NCBI RefSeq assembly: GCF_900104725.1
Contig: NZ_LT629758.1
Coordinates: 8,394,001-8,458,000 of the forward strand
Source of the DNA: Actinoplanes derwentensis
GTDB taxonomy: Bacteria; Actinomycetota; Actinomycetes; Mycobacteriales; Micromonosporaceae
Direction: 5' to 3'
DNA length: 64,000 nucleotides
How positions within the stretch are numbered: position 1 is the stretch's first letter; each line of letters begins with the position of its first letter. Shown piece by piece: positions 33,376 through 41,858 of this stretch. Under the pieces are notes generated by a model. It was not told the DNA's origin. It ran no database searches and was given only the letters and a program-made list of their open reading frames with translations. The position numbers and the translations under genes were made by a program.

Positions 33376-34632
33376 GTGACTACTGCTCTGGAGGCGCCGG
33401 AGGGCGCCGATACGTCGTGGCCCGGGCAACTGCCCGGCACCGACCCGCTCCCCGGCCGGCTCGACCGCTGGCTCGCTTCCAGGGGCGCCGAGCTGGTAGC
33501 GATTCGCCGGCACATCCACGCTCACCCCGAGGCGTCACACTCCGAGTTCGAGACTGCGGCCCTGATCGCCCGGGAGCTGACCGTCGCCGGGCTGAGCCCG
33601 CGACTGCTGCCCCGCGGCAACGGCGTCATCTGTGACATCGGCGAGGGCCCGCGCACCATCGCCTTCCGCGCCGACATCGACTCGCTGCCGCTGCACGACC
33701 TCAAAGAGGTGCCGTACCGCAGCACCGTCGACGGACAGGCGCACGCCTGCGGCCACGACGTGCACACCACGATCCTGCTCGGCCTCGGCATGGCGCTCGC
33801 GCAGCTGAACGACCAGGGCCTGCTGCCCGGCCGGGTGCGGCTGATCTTCCAGCCGGCCGAGGAGGCGATGCCGTCCGGCGCGCCCGAGGTGATCGCGGCC
33901 GGCGCCCTCAAGGACGTCGACGCCATCTACGCGCTGCACTGCTACCCGCAGCTGCCGGCCGGCCTGGTCGGCGTGCGCTCCGGGCCGTTCACTGCGGCCG
34001 CCGACGCGGTCGAGATCAACCTCACCGGCCCCGGCGGGCACACCGCACGGCCACACCTGACCGCCGACCTGGTGTACGCCCTGGGCCGGGTCATCGTGGA
34101 GGTCCCCGCACTGCTCAGCCGACGGGTCGACCCGCGTTCCGGGCTCTCCCTGGTGTGGGGCGCGGTGCACGCGGGTCAGGCGTTCAACGCGATCCCCGGC
34201 GCGGGTGTGCTGCGCGGCACGATCCGGGTGCTCAGCCGGGAAGCCTGGCGTGAGGCCCCGGAGCTGATCACCCGGCTGATCCGTGAGGTGGTCGCGCCGA
34301 CCGGCGCCGAAGCCGACGTCAACTACACCCGCGGTGTCCCGCCGGTGATCAACGACCGGATGGCCTCGGCCGTCATCGCGAGTGCCGCCGGCGCCGCGCT
34401 CGGCCCCGACCGGGTGGTGGAGGCCGAGCTCAGCATGGGCGGCGAGGACTTCTCGTTCTACCTGGAACACGTGCCCGGCGCGATGATCCGGCTCGGCACC
34501 GGGCGACCCGGTGCCGACGTACGCCACGACCTGCACCGGGGCGACTTCGACGTGGACGAGAGCTGCATCGCGTACGGGGTGCGGGTGATGGCGCACACCG
34601 CGCTCGCCGCGCTCGCCACCGGAGCGTTCTAA
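33376..34632 (+). CDS. M20-family amidohydrolase (AmiA/HipO-like)
   Basis: A 418-residue metallo-aminoacylase/carboxypeptidase-like enzyme. It shows RRHIHAHPEASHSEFETA, the metal-site region FRADIDSLPLHDL, ACGHDVHTTILLGLG, FQPAEEAMPSGAPEVIAAGAL with the catalytic Glu pair, the dimerisation domain GPGGHTARPH, and a C-terminal MGGEDFSFYLEHVPGAMIRLG. Such enzymes hydrolyse N-acyl amino acids or small peptides. In mycobacteria two paralogues (amiA1, amiB1) sit near pmmB and upp, as here. The start is GTG 33376. The stop overlaps the end of the convergent lipoprotein gene by four bases. Confidence 0.9.
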   Translation: MTTALEAPEGADTSWPGQLPGTDPLPGRLDRWLASRGAELVAIRRHIHAHPEASHSEFETAALIARELTVAGLSPRLLPRGNGVICDIGEGPRTIAFRADIDSLPLHDLKEVPYRSTVDGQAHACGHDVHTTILLGLGMALAQLNDQGLLPGRVRLIFQPAEEAMPSGAPEVIAAGALKDVDAIYALHCYPQLPAGLVGVRSGPFTAAADAVEINLTGPGGHTARPHLTADLVYALGRVIVEVPALLSRRVDPRSGLSLVWGAVHAGQAFNAIPGAGVLRGTIRVLSREAWREAPELITRLIREVVAPTGAEADVNYTRGVPPVINDRMASAVIASAAGAALGPDRVVEAELSMGGEDFSFYLEHVPGAMIRLGTGRPGADVRHDLHRGDFDVDESCIAYGVRVMAHTALAALATGAF

Positions 34633-35525
34633 GGAGCGGTCGGGGCCGGGGTGCTGCGGCGGCGGTAACGCCGCACACCCTGGATCACCGCCCACACCGG
34701 GACACCGATCGCGACGGCCCACGGCAACAACGCGCCGAGCACCGTGAGCAGCACGCCCATCGAGATCAGCAGCGCCTGCCAGCCGCCGGACAGCCCGGCC
34801 AGGAAGCCCACCGGCTCGTCGTCCGAGTCGTCCCGCACGGCCTCCGGGTCCAGCAGCACCACCGTGATCGTGGAGAGCGCGGTGAGGTCGTCCAGCCGGC
34901 GCTTCTTCGCCTCGAGCGAGGCCAGATCCGACTCCCGGGTCGCCACCTCGCGCTCCAGCATCACCAAGTCGTTCAGGGACTTCGCCTCGGCCAGCAGGCG
35001 CTTGCCGCTCTCCACCCGGGCCTTCTGCACCGAGATCCGGGCGTCCAGGTCGACCACCTGCTCGGTGACGTCCTCGGTGTTGATCCCGCGGCTCTCCTCC
35101 TTGCCCAGTTTGCCGAGCTGGTCGACCACCGAACTGAACTTGGCGGCCGGGATGCGCAACTGGATGTTCGCGGTGGCCGAGCCGGTCCCACTGTGCCGTT
35201 CGTCACCACTGACGAACCCGCCCGAGCCGGTCGCGATCCCGGTGACCTGAGCCGAGGCCGCGGTCACGTCGTCCACCCGGATCGTGATCGAGCCGGTGTA
35301 GATGATCGAACGCTGATCGACCTGCAGGTTCGGCGCTTGGGCGGGAGTGTCCTGCCCGGCCGCCTGCTCCGGCGCCGCCTTGTTCTCCGCCGCCCCGCCC
35401 GCGGTGTCCTGCTGTCCCACCGCTGGTTCGGCCTGGCTGCTCATGCCCGAGTCGCTGTTGTCCGCGCCGCAACCCGCCAGCATCAGACACGCCAGCAGCG
35501 CGGCCGTGATTCCCCGTTTATCCAT
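34629..35525 (-). CDS. DUF4349 domain lipoprotein
   Basis: A 298-residue membrane-anchored lipoprotein. The signal peptide AALLACLMLAGCGADN ends in a lipobox (LAGC, Cys19). After an Ala/Gln-rich linker the DUF4349 domain begins at RSIIYTGSITIRVDD, with GGFVSGDERHSGTGSATANIQLRIPAAKF and a long coiled coil (VVDLDARISVQKARVESGKRLLAEAKS and the following helix), then ALSTITVVLLDPE. A C-terminal hydrophobic segment (about 250-280) and basic tail RRYRRRS indicate a second membrane anchor. Function unknown; family members sit in the envelope. It converges on the amidohydrolase gene. Confidence 0.86.
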   Translation of the reverse strand: MDKRGITAALLACLMLAGCGADNSDSGMSSQAEPAVGQQDTAGGAAENKAAPEQAAGQDTPAQAPNLQVDQRSIIYTGSITIRVDDVTAASAQVTGIATGSGGFVSGDERHSGTGSATANIQLRIPAAKFSSVVDQLGKLGKEESRGINTEDVTEQVVDLDARISVQKARVESGKRLLAEAKSLNDLVMLEREVATRESDLASLEAKKRRLDDLTALSTITVVLLDPEAVRDDSDDEPVGFLAGLSGGWQALLISMGVLLTVLGALLPWAVAIGVPVWAVIQGVRRYRRRSTPAPTAP

Positions 35526-35636
35526 CTGGCAGCTCCGATTCTCAAGTCTTCACTGACCGTGGGACGTACGGCAGGTACATCCCGGTTCCGGCAGACTGCG
35601 AGATGAGCGGTCACGAATCAGTAGCGGAGGGGTCCC

Positions 35637-36266
35637 GTGCGCGTCACGAAGTTCACGCATTCCTGCTTACGCCTCGAAAGCGGGGGCGTACTCGTCGTAG
35701 ATCCTGGCGAATTCTCCGAAGCGTCCGCATTGGCCGGAGCGGACGCCGTGCTCATCACCCACGAACACTTCGACCACCTCGACGTCGCGGCGGTGACGAC
35801 GGCCGTGGACCGGAACCCGGCCCTGCGGATCTACGCGCACGAGGCGGTGCTGCCGGTACTCGGCGACGCGGCGCGGGCGGCGGTCGCGGTCGCGGTGGGC
35901 GACGATTTCGAGGCGGCCGGTTTTCAGATCCGGGCGTACGGCGGACAACACGCGATCATCCACCCGTACGTGCCGGTCTTCGCCAACCTCGGCTACCTGA
36001 TCTCGGACGGGGCGGAGAACCTCTACCACCCGGGTGACTCCTTCGTGGCACCCGGCGAACCGGTGGAGACCCTGTTCGTGCCGATGAACGCGCCGTGGGC
36101 CACCATCGCCGAGTCCCTGGAGTTCGTCCGCGGGATCGAACCCGGCCGGGCCTTCGCCCTGCACGACGGGCTGCTCAACGAACGGGGCGCGGCCGTCTAC
36201 GGCAAACACCTGGAGAGTTTCGCCGAGACCTCCTTCCGTCAGGTGGCACCCGGCAGCGTGCTGTGA
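35637..36266 (+). CDS. MBL-fold metallohydrolase (UlaG-like)
   Basis: A 209-residue metallo-beta-lactamase-fold hydrolase. It begins MRVTKFTHSCLRLESGG and has the metal motif THEHFDHLD, the later His in HPGDSF and FALHDG; this short single-domain form resembles the UlaG-like branch (lactonase or phosphodiesterase-like, function unproven). The GTG at 35637 follows GGAGGGG closely. Its stop overlaps the start of the next gene (GTGA), so the two are translated together, although the partner has no recognised function. Confidence 0.88.
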   Translation: MRVTKFTHSCLRLESGGVLVVDPGEFSEASALAGADAVLITHEHFDHLDVAAVTTAVDRNPALRIYAHEAVLPVLGDAARAAVAVAVGDDFEAAGFQIRAYGGQHAIIHPYVPVFANLGYLISDGAENLYHPGDSFVAPGEPVETLFVPMNAPWATIAESLEFVRGIEPGRAFALHDGLLNERGAAVYGKHLESFAETSFRQVAPGSVL

Positions 36267-37111
36267 ACGACGGCGGCGACATCGTCCGGCGGCTGTACGA
36301 GTCACCACCGGACGGATTCGTCGCGGCCCGGACCGCCGCCGTCGCCGAGGCACGCCGGGCCGGTGACGTGGCGGCCGCCCGACACCTCGCCGCCCTCAAG
36401 AAGCCGACCGTGGCGGCCTGGATCGTCAACCTGGTGGCACTGCAGCGGCCCGAACTGCTCGACGAGCTGGCCGGTATCGCCGACGCTCTGCGCGCCGCTC
36501 AGCGTGACCTGCAGGGCGATCAGATGCGGGAACTCTCCCTGCACCGGCGGCGGTTCGTCACCTCCCTGGTCGAGGCGGCCCGGCGGCTGGCCGTCGAAGC
36601 CGGTACGCCGGGGGCCAAACTGCCGCTCGCCGAGGTGGAGGCGACGTTCACCGCGGCGCTGGCCGAACCGGAGATCGCCGGGCAGATCCGGAGCGGGCGG
36701 CTGATCCGGGCGGTCAGTTACGCCGGTTTCGGTGAGGTGCCCCGCCCTCGCCTGCGCCTGCTGACCGGCCTTTCACCGGCCCCGGCACTCCCTCCGGCTC
36801 CGTCCCTTGTTCGGGATGAGACAGCCCAGCGCCGCCGGGAACTGGAACGGGAGATGACCGCCGCGGAGGACGCCGAGAAGCGGGCGGATCTCCGGGTGAC
36901 ACGTGCCGAACAGGCCGAGCGGGACGCCGAACATCTGGTCGAGGACCTGGAGGCGGAACTCGCCGAGCTGGACCGGCGCCGGGCCGAGGCGGTGGCCGAC
37001 GTGGCCCGGCGCAGACTGGGCCGCCGGACCGCTGAACGCGAGGCCGCCACCGCCCGGCGCGCGGTCGGTGAGGCACAGGCGGCCCTCGATGATCTATCCG
37101 GACACCAGTGA
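36263..37111 (+). CDS. Conserved actinobacterial protein with C-terminal coiled coil
   Basis: A 282-residue protein of unknown function. The N-terminal half is helical and begins DIVRRLYESPPDGFVAARTAAVAEARRAG in outline, with a KKPTVAAWIVNLVA motif that I recall from unassigned actinobacterial proteins. From about residue 185 to the end it is a charged Arg/Glu/Ala coiled coil. There is no signal peptide or membrane helix. The GTG at 36263 overlaps the stop of the MBL gene. Suggested role: structural partner of the hydrolase, purely by coupling. Confidence 0.75.
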   Translation: MNDGGDIVRRLYESPPDGFVAARTAAVAEARRAGDVAAARHLAALKKPTVAAWIVNLVALQRPELLDELAGIADALRAAQRDLQGDQMRELSLHRRRFVTSLVEAARRLAVEAGTPGAKLPLAEVEATFTAALAEPEIAGQIRSGRLIRAVSYAGFGEVPRPRLRLLTGLSPAPALPPAPSLVRDETAQRRRELEREMTAAEDAEKRADLRVTRAEQAERDAEHLVEDLEAELAELDRRRAEAVADVARRRLGRRTAEREAATARRAVGEAQAALDDLSGHQ

Positions 37112-37171
37112 GTTTCCTTACCGGCCAGCAATGATTTTCTTTAGACGGTCAAGGGGAGCAGAATCGGGCAG

Positions 37172-37909
37172 GTGACCCCGGAACAGGCTGCCGCCAACGC
37201 CCGCGTGGGACTCGCCGCCATCGTCCGCGCCTTCTCGGAATCACCGCGCACCCTCCAGGGCGCCCGGCTGCTCGGCCTCTCCGGCTGGGCGTACCACGTG
37301 TCCGCCCGCGCCGGAGCGCTCGGCGACGTCAAACCGGAGACCGTGGCGGCCGTACTCGCCTTCATCGCCCCCGAGGCGGTGACCGACGGCTGGGAGGCGG
37401 CCGTGAAATCGTCGGCCCCGGCCACCGTGGCCGCCTGGCATCTCGGTGAGCTGTGCAACTGGGGTGCCGAGCACCTCGGCGGTTTCCCCCGCCTGACCCG
37501 GTTGCACGATCTCGCCCAGCGGGTCGTCGACCGGGTCGACACCGCCGGCCTCCCGCTCTTCGCGGCCTGGCGGGCGATGGTCGCGCCGAACACCGAGCCC
37601 GGCGCCCGCGCCGCGGTGCTGCTGCACCTGCTGCACGAGCACCGGCAGGGGGTGCACGTGATCGCGGTGCGGGCCAGTGGTCTCACCCCGCTGGAGGCGA
37701 TCATCGCAGGCCCCGATGGCGAGACCGACGCGGTCGCGCTCGGCTGGCAGGCGCCCTACCCGCCGGCCGGCCCGCTGATCCGCCGCCTGCTGTGGGCCGA
37801 CGCGGTGACCGACGCGCTGGCCGGTCAGGCGTACGCCGCCTTGGATCAGCCGGAGCGCATCGAGCTCGCGGGCCTGCTGGAGTCGCTGGGCCACCGCCTA
37901 ACCCGCTGA
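37172..37909 (+). CDS. SCO6745-family protein
   Basis: A 245-residue protein matching the SCO6745/PadR-unrelated helical family as I recall it: TPEQAAANARVGLAAIVRAF at the start, LLGLSGWAYHVSARAGALGDV, PLFAAWRAMVAPNTEPGARAAVLLHLLHEHR, GVHVIAVRASGLTPLEAII and a final helix. Members are about 240-290 residues and of unknown function, possibly DNA- or ligand-binding. The GTG at 37172 stands 60 bases after the coiled-coil gene and is preceded by AAGGGGAGCAG. No membrane segments. Confidence 0.72.
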   Translation: MTPEQAAANARVGLAAIVRAFSESPRTLQGARLLGLSGWAYHVSARAGALGDVKPETVAAVLAFIAPEAVTDGWEAAVKSSAPATVAAWHLGELCNWGAEHLGGFPRLTRLHDLAQRVVDRVDTAGLPLFAAWRAMVAPNTEPGARAAVLLHLLHEHRQGVHVIAVRASGLTPLEAIIAGPDGETDAVALGWQAPYPPAGPLIRRLLWADAVTDALAGQAYAALDQPERIELAGLLESLGHRLTR

Positions 37910-37967
37910 GAAGCGGCCGTTCGAAACTCGGTTGAGATCCGCCACCGGGGCGTGTTGCGATGCCGGT

Positions 37968-38918
37968 ATGACGGAACTCCCGCACGGCTGGACCACTCGC
38001 CGGCCGACCCTCGACGACGTGCCCGCGATCCTCGAACTGGTGCACGCCAGCGACGTCGCCGCGGTGGGGGAGCCCGACTACACCGCCGACGATGTCCGCG
38101 ACGACCTGACCACGCCGCACACGGACCTCGACCGGGACTGCTGGCTCGCCCTCGACGACTCCGGCAAGATCGTCGGCTGGGCCTTCCCCGGCAACTCCAC
38201 CGGCGGCGCCCGGGACATGGCCAACGTCTACTTCTGGCCCGGCGACGGCCGGTCCGCCCTGAAACCGCTGCTCGCGCTCCTGATGGACCGGATGCGGGAG
38301 AGGGCCGCCGAGTTGGGGCACTCCACCTATGAGGTCCGGGCCGGTGCGATCCCCGGGGAGACCGAGCTGATCGAGGCGCTGACCGGTGCCGGGTTCGTCT
38401 TCCTCAAGCAGTTCGCCCGGATGCAGATGTCCCTCGACGGGGTTTCCCCGGTCGCTCCCGAGCCGCCGGCCGGTGTCACGGTGCGTCCGGTCCGGTCCGG
38501 TGACGAGGCCGAGCTGCGGGCCTTCCACGCGGTGATCGAGGAGTCGTTCACCGACTCCGACCATCGGGCGATGCCGTTCGAAGGCTGGCAGGCCAAGATC
38601 AACCGGCCTGGTACGCCGTTCGGCGAGTGGTTCGTCGCCGAGGTGGACGGGCGTGTCGTCGGGGCACTGCAGAGCTCCGACGGTGGCGAGGACTCCAGAG
38701 AGGGCTGGGTGAAGGGTTTGGCCGTGCTCCGGACGTACCGGAAAAGGGGTGTGGGTGAGGCTCTGCTGCGCCGGGCCTTCGCGACCTATGCCGGAAACGG
38801 GCGGCCGAAAGCGGGCCTCGGCGTCGATCTGGCGAACCCGACCGACGCCGCGAGCCTCTACTTCAAGGTCGGCATGACCCCGTTGTACCGGGCGAACATC
38901 TACCGCACCGAGGTTTAG
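37968..38918 (+). CDS. GNAT-family acetyltransferase, tandem domains
   Basis: A 316-residue protein with two GNAT domains, a layout shared with mycothiol synthase MshD and others. The N-terminal domain (about 5-155) has a degenerate acetyl-CoA site; the C-terminal one (about 165-310) keeps VRPVRSGDEAELRAFHAVI, VVGALQSSDGG, and the pyrophosphate-binding VLRTYRKRGVGEALLRRAF, then GVDLANPTDAASLYFKVGM. Substrate unknown. The gene starts at ATG 37968 and its stop overlaps the convergent cyclotransferase-like gene by four bases. Confidence 0.87.
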   Translation: MTELPHGWTTRRPTLDDVPAILELVHASDVAAVGEPDYTADDVRDDLTTPHTDLDRDCWLALDDSGKIVGWAFPGNSTGGARDMANVYFWPGDGRSALKPLLALLMDRMRERAAELGHSTYEVRAGAIPGETELIEALTGAGFVFLKQFARMQMSLDGVSPVAPEPPAGVTVRPVRSGDEAELRAFHAVIEESFTDSDHRAMPFEGWQAKINRPGTPFGEWFVAEVDGRVVGALQSSDGGEDSREGWVKGLAVLRTYRKRGVGEALLRRAFATYAGNGRPKAGLGVDLANPTDAASLYFKVGMTPLYRANIYRTEV

Positions 38919-39376
38919 ACCTCGGGAGCCGCGGTTCCGGTCGGCCGGCTGCGCAGATCGGCGACGTAGTCGTCCGGTGCACCGGCTTTCTCGGCTGCGT
39001 TCGCGATCTCCGACAGGTACCACTCGGTGGGCAGGCCGCCCTCGTAACCAGCGAAGACGTACACCCATGCCGGTACTTCACCGTCAAGTGTCGATATACG
39101 CACGGTTACTTTCTGGTACGCCCCAGCGGTGACGCCCTCGACTTCGTCGAGTTGTGACGCGTCCCACTGATGGACGTCGTAGAGCGAGACGAAGACGCGG
39201 TCTCCGGGCGACTCGACAATCGTCGTGACCGCCCCCTCCCAGCCCATTTCTCCCTCACCGGCAAAGGTGAGGCGCCAGCCTTCGATCCACCCCACGCCAA
39301 CCATCGGCGAGTGCGGACAGTAGGCCCGCATGCGGGCGGGATCCATGTTCGAGCCATACGCGGCGTAGTGACGCAC
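38915..39376 (-). CDS. Gamma-glutamylcyclotransferase-like protein
   Basis: A 153-residue protein of the AIG2/GGCT cupin-like fold. It starts VRHYAAYGSNMDPARM, the nucleotide-free YGSN signature of gamma-glutamylcyclotransferases, and has a catalytic-type Glu in DEVEGVTAGAYQKVTV, followed by VYVFAGYEG. The enzymes release 5-oxoproline from gamma-glutamyl peptides or amines. The start is placed at the GTG at 39376 in agreement with the YGSN motif; the frame continues far upstream on the minus strand but only as the shadow of the lpdA gene. It diverges from lpdA with about 100 bases between the starts. Confidence 0.85.
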   Translation of the reverse strand: MRHYAAYGSNMDPARMRAYCPHSPMVGVGWIEGWRLTFAGEGEMGWEGAVTTIVESPGDRVFVSLYDVHQWDASQLDEVEGVTAGAYQKVTVRISTLDGEVPAWVYVFAGYEGGLPTEWYLSEIANAAEKAGAPDDYVADLRSRPTGTAAPEV

Positions 39377-39475
39377 GGCGACGACGATAGTCGTAGCAAG
39401 CGGTGGTGAGAATATGAGGAGTGCGTGTCGGCACAACTGTTCGGCATCAGTTGCCGCTTTTGGAGGTTTTGAGTC

Positions 39476-40876
39476 GTGAGTCGGATCGTGATCATCGGTG
39501 GCGGACCGGGAGGGTACGAGGCGGCACTGGTCGCGGCTCAGCTCGGCGCGGAGGTCACCCTCGTCGAAGCGGACGGGCCCGGTGGCGCCTGTGTGCTGAC
39601 CGACTGCGTCCCCTCCAAGACGTTCATCGCCAGTTCGGAGGTGGTGACCGGACTCCGCTACGACGAGCGGTTCGGGATCCGCTCGCCCGGCCTGGACGGG
39701 GTGACCGTCGACGCGAAAGCCGTCAACGAGCGGGTGAAGAAGCTGGCCCTGGCCCAGTCGGGTGACATCCAGACCAAGCTGATCAAAGCCGGGGTGGACG
39801 TGGTCCGCGGCCGGGCCCGGCTCGGTGAGGACCGGCTCGGCCACACCCACCAGGTGCTGATCACCCCGGAGGGTGGCGAGACCTACGCAGTCGAAGCCGG
39901 CACGGTGCTGCTGGCCACCGGGGCCACCCCGCGGGTGCTCGCCACGGCCCGGCCGGACGGCGACCGCATCCTCGACTGGCGGCAGGTGTGGGACCTGGAG
40001 GAACTGCCCAGCCACCTGATCGTGATCGGCTCCGGCGTGACCGGTGCCGAGTTCGCCAGCGCCTACCTGGCGATGGGCGTGAAGGTGACGCTGATCTCCA
40101 GCCGGGAGCGGGTCATGCCGCACGAGGACGCCGACGCCGCCATGGCGATCGAGCGGGTCTTCCGCGAGCGGGGCATGACCATCCTGAGCCAGTCCCGTGG
40201 CGACGCGGTGGAGAACACCGGCGACGGCGTACGGGTGACACTCTCCGACGGCCGGACCGTCGAGGGCTCACACGTCCTGATGGCGGTCGGTGCCATCCCC
40301 AACACGGGCGACCTGGGCCTCCCGGAGTACGGCGTGGACGTCTCCGACGGCGGTTACGTGACCGTCGACCGGGTGTCCCGTACCAACGTGCCCGGCATCT
40401 ACGCCGCCGGCGACTGCACCGGGGTCCTGCCGCTCGCCAGCGTCGCGGCCATGCAGGGCCGGATCGCGATCTGGCACGCCATGGGCGAGGCGGTGGCCCC
40501 GCTGCGGCTGCGGACCGTCTCGGCGAACGTCTTCACCGACCCCGAACTCGCCAACGTCGGGGTGTCGCAGAACGAGGTGGACTCCGGCCGGTTCCCGGCC
40601 CGCCAGGTGATGCTGCCGCTGACCGGCAACGCCCGCGCCAAGATGGCCGGGCTCCAGGACGGCTTCGTGAAACTCTTCTGCCGGCCCGGCACCGGGCAGA
40701 TCGTCGGAGGTGTCGTGGTGTCACCGAAGGCGAGTGAGCTGATCCTGCCGATCACCATGGCGGTCGAGAACAACCTGACGGTCGATCAGCTGGCGCACAC
40801 CATCACGATCTATCCGTCGCTGTCCGGGTCTATCGCTGAGGCTGCCCGTCAGCTGATGCAGCACGAGGTTCAGTGA
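39476..40876 (+). CDS. lpdA: NAD(P)H-quinone dehydrogenase, LpdA-like flavoprotein disulphide reductase
   Basis: A 466-residue FAD-dependent reductase. It has FAD motif IIGGGPGGYEAA (residues 7-16), the redox-type disulphide GGACVLTDCVPSKT (Cys39 and Cys44), a second Rossmann GSGVTGAEFASAY, and FAD-binding PGIYAAGDCTG. Mycobacterium tuberculosis LpdA (Rv3303c) lost one of the two Cys, while this protein keeps both. The C-terminal active-site dyad HAHPTLSE of true lipoamide dehydrogenases is absent here (the segment reads IYPSLSGS), so quinone or other substrates are more likely than lipoamide. GTG 39476 follows GGAGG at 39462. The 3' end overlaps the convergent DedA gene by 47 bases. Confidence 0.88.
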   Translation: MSRIVIIGGGPGGYEAALVAAQLGAEVTLVEADGPGGACVLTDCVPSKTFIASSEVVTGLRYDERFGIRSPGLDGVTVDAKAVNERVKKLALAQSGDIQTKLIKAGVDVVRGRARLGEDRLGHTHQVLITPEGGETYAVEAGTVLLATGATPRVLATARPDGDRILDWRQVWDLEELPSHLIVIGSGVTGAEFASAYLAMGVKVTLISSRERVMPHEDADAAMAIERVFRERGMTILSQSRGDAVENTGDGVRVTLSDGRTVEGSHVLMAVGAIPNTGDLGLPEYGVDVSDGGYVTVDRVSRTNVPGIYAAGDCTGVLPLASVAAMQGRIAIWHAMGEAVAPLRLRTVSANVFTDPELANVGVSQNEVDSGRFPARQVMLPLTGNARAKMAGLQDGFVKLFCRPGTGQIVGGVVVSPKASELILPITMAVENNLTVDQLAHTITIYPSLSGSIAEAARQLMQHEVQ

Positions 40877-41507
40877 CGGGTCCTTTTCCGCCTTCGGCTT
40901 CGTCCTTGCCTCCGAACAGGGCGAGGACCCAGCCGGCGGTGCCGAAGACCAGGGCGGCCGCGGCGGCGACGGCGAACAACCGCCAGGCGGACTGGGTGAT
41001 CGCGGTGCCCCCGAGGTGCCCGACCAGTCCGCCGTAACTGGCCCAGCCCAGCGCCGCCAAGCCGTCGTAGAGGACGAACAGGCGGATCGGGTAACCGGTG
41101 CGGCCGGCGTGGTAACCCGACGCCATCCGGCCGCCGGGGACAAAACGGCAGAGCAGGATCACCAACGGGCCGGGGCGGCGCAGGCCGCGGGTGAACCGCT
41201 CGGCCGCCCGCCGGGTCCGGGAGTCGTGCTCCTCGTTATGCGGCGCGAACCGGGCCCGCAGCGCGCTCAACTGGGCCCCGGTGGACCGGCCCAGCACGAA
41301 GGCGATGGTGTCGCCGGTGAACATGCCGACCGCCCCGATGATGATCACCGCGGCGAGATCGAGATCGCCGTACACCGTCAGGGCGCCGGACGTGATCATG
41401 ACGGCCTGGATCGGGACTACCGGGACCAGAGCGTCGACCGCCAGCAACGCGAACAGGGCGAGGTACGCCCACGCCGGTGTCATCACCATCGTCAGCAGTT
41501 CGGTCAT
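40830..41507 (-). CDS. DedA-family membrane protein
   Basis: A 225-residue SNARE-associated/DedA membrane protein. The N-terminus has helices VALLAVDALVPVVPIQAVMI and VIIIGAVGMFTGDTIAFVLGR, then the family motif LCRFVPGGRMASGYHAGR with its conserved Arg and Gly residues; further helices follow and a charged C-terminal tail ends the protein. DedA proteins take part in lipid (undecaprenyl phosphate) flipping and membrane homeostasis. I use the ATG at 41507; a GTG four codons earlier is possible. It is convergent with lpdA and overlaps its stop region. Confidence 0.86.
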   Translation of the reverse strand: MTELLTMVMTPAWAYLALFALLAVDALVPVVPIQAVMITSGALTVYGDLDLAAVIIIGAVGMFTGDTIAFVLGRSTGAQLSALRARFAPHNEEHDSRTRRAAERFTRGLRRPGPLVILLCRFVPGGRMASGYHAGRTGYPIRLFVLYDGLAALGWASYGGLVGHLGGTAITQSAWRLFAVAAAAALVFGTAGWVLALFGGKDEAEGGKGPVTEPRAASADGQPQR

Positions 41508-41858
41508 CGGTGCGGCCACCTCGCGGCTTCAGGACTCCCGGCATTCTGCGACAGACCGGCTGAGAGAGCGCTGTGCTCACAGCATGCGCCCCGTCGTGTG
41601 CGTTCTGCGGTGATGCGGGACACGCTACGGCCAGGACTTTCGCCTCACTCCCGGTTCGCCGCTGCCGAGTGTGCCGGTTCTCGCCGCCCGCCGATGCTGG
41701 GCGCGCCGGTTCACGCTGAGCACGGACGTTGGGCGCGCCGGTTCTCGCCGGGCGCGGGTGCCGGGCGTACCGTTGTGACGCCCGCGTCGCATGGTCGGCG
41801 CGCAGCCGCGGGCCGTCGGTAGGTCCCGTATCGGCGGCCCGCTCCTTGACCCCGCCGG
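41508..41858. other. Intergenic region with 32-base repeats
   Basis: About 350 bases between the DedA and accA3 genes. No gene is supported. The right half carries three imperfect 32-base units starting at 41673, 41705 and 41737. The left half is ordinary GC-rich sequence where the DedA promoter should lie. Confidence 0.5.
41673..41768. repeat. Three imperfect 32-base tandem units
   Basis: Units at 41673, 41705 and 41737 each begin GCCGGTTC and end GGGCGC or GGGCGT, with spacing of exactly 32 bases. The middle of each unit varies. A fourth, more degraded CCGGTTC lies at 41651. Confidence 0.6.
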
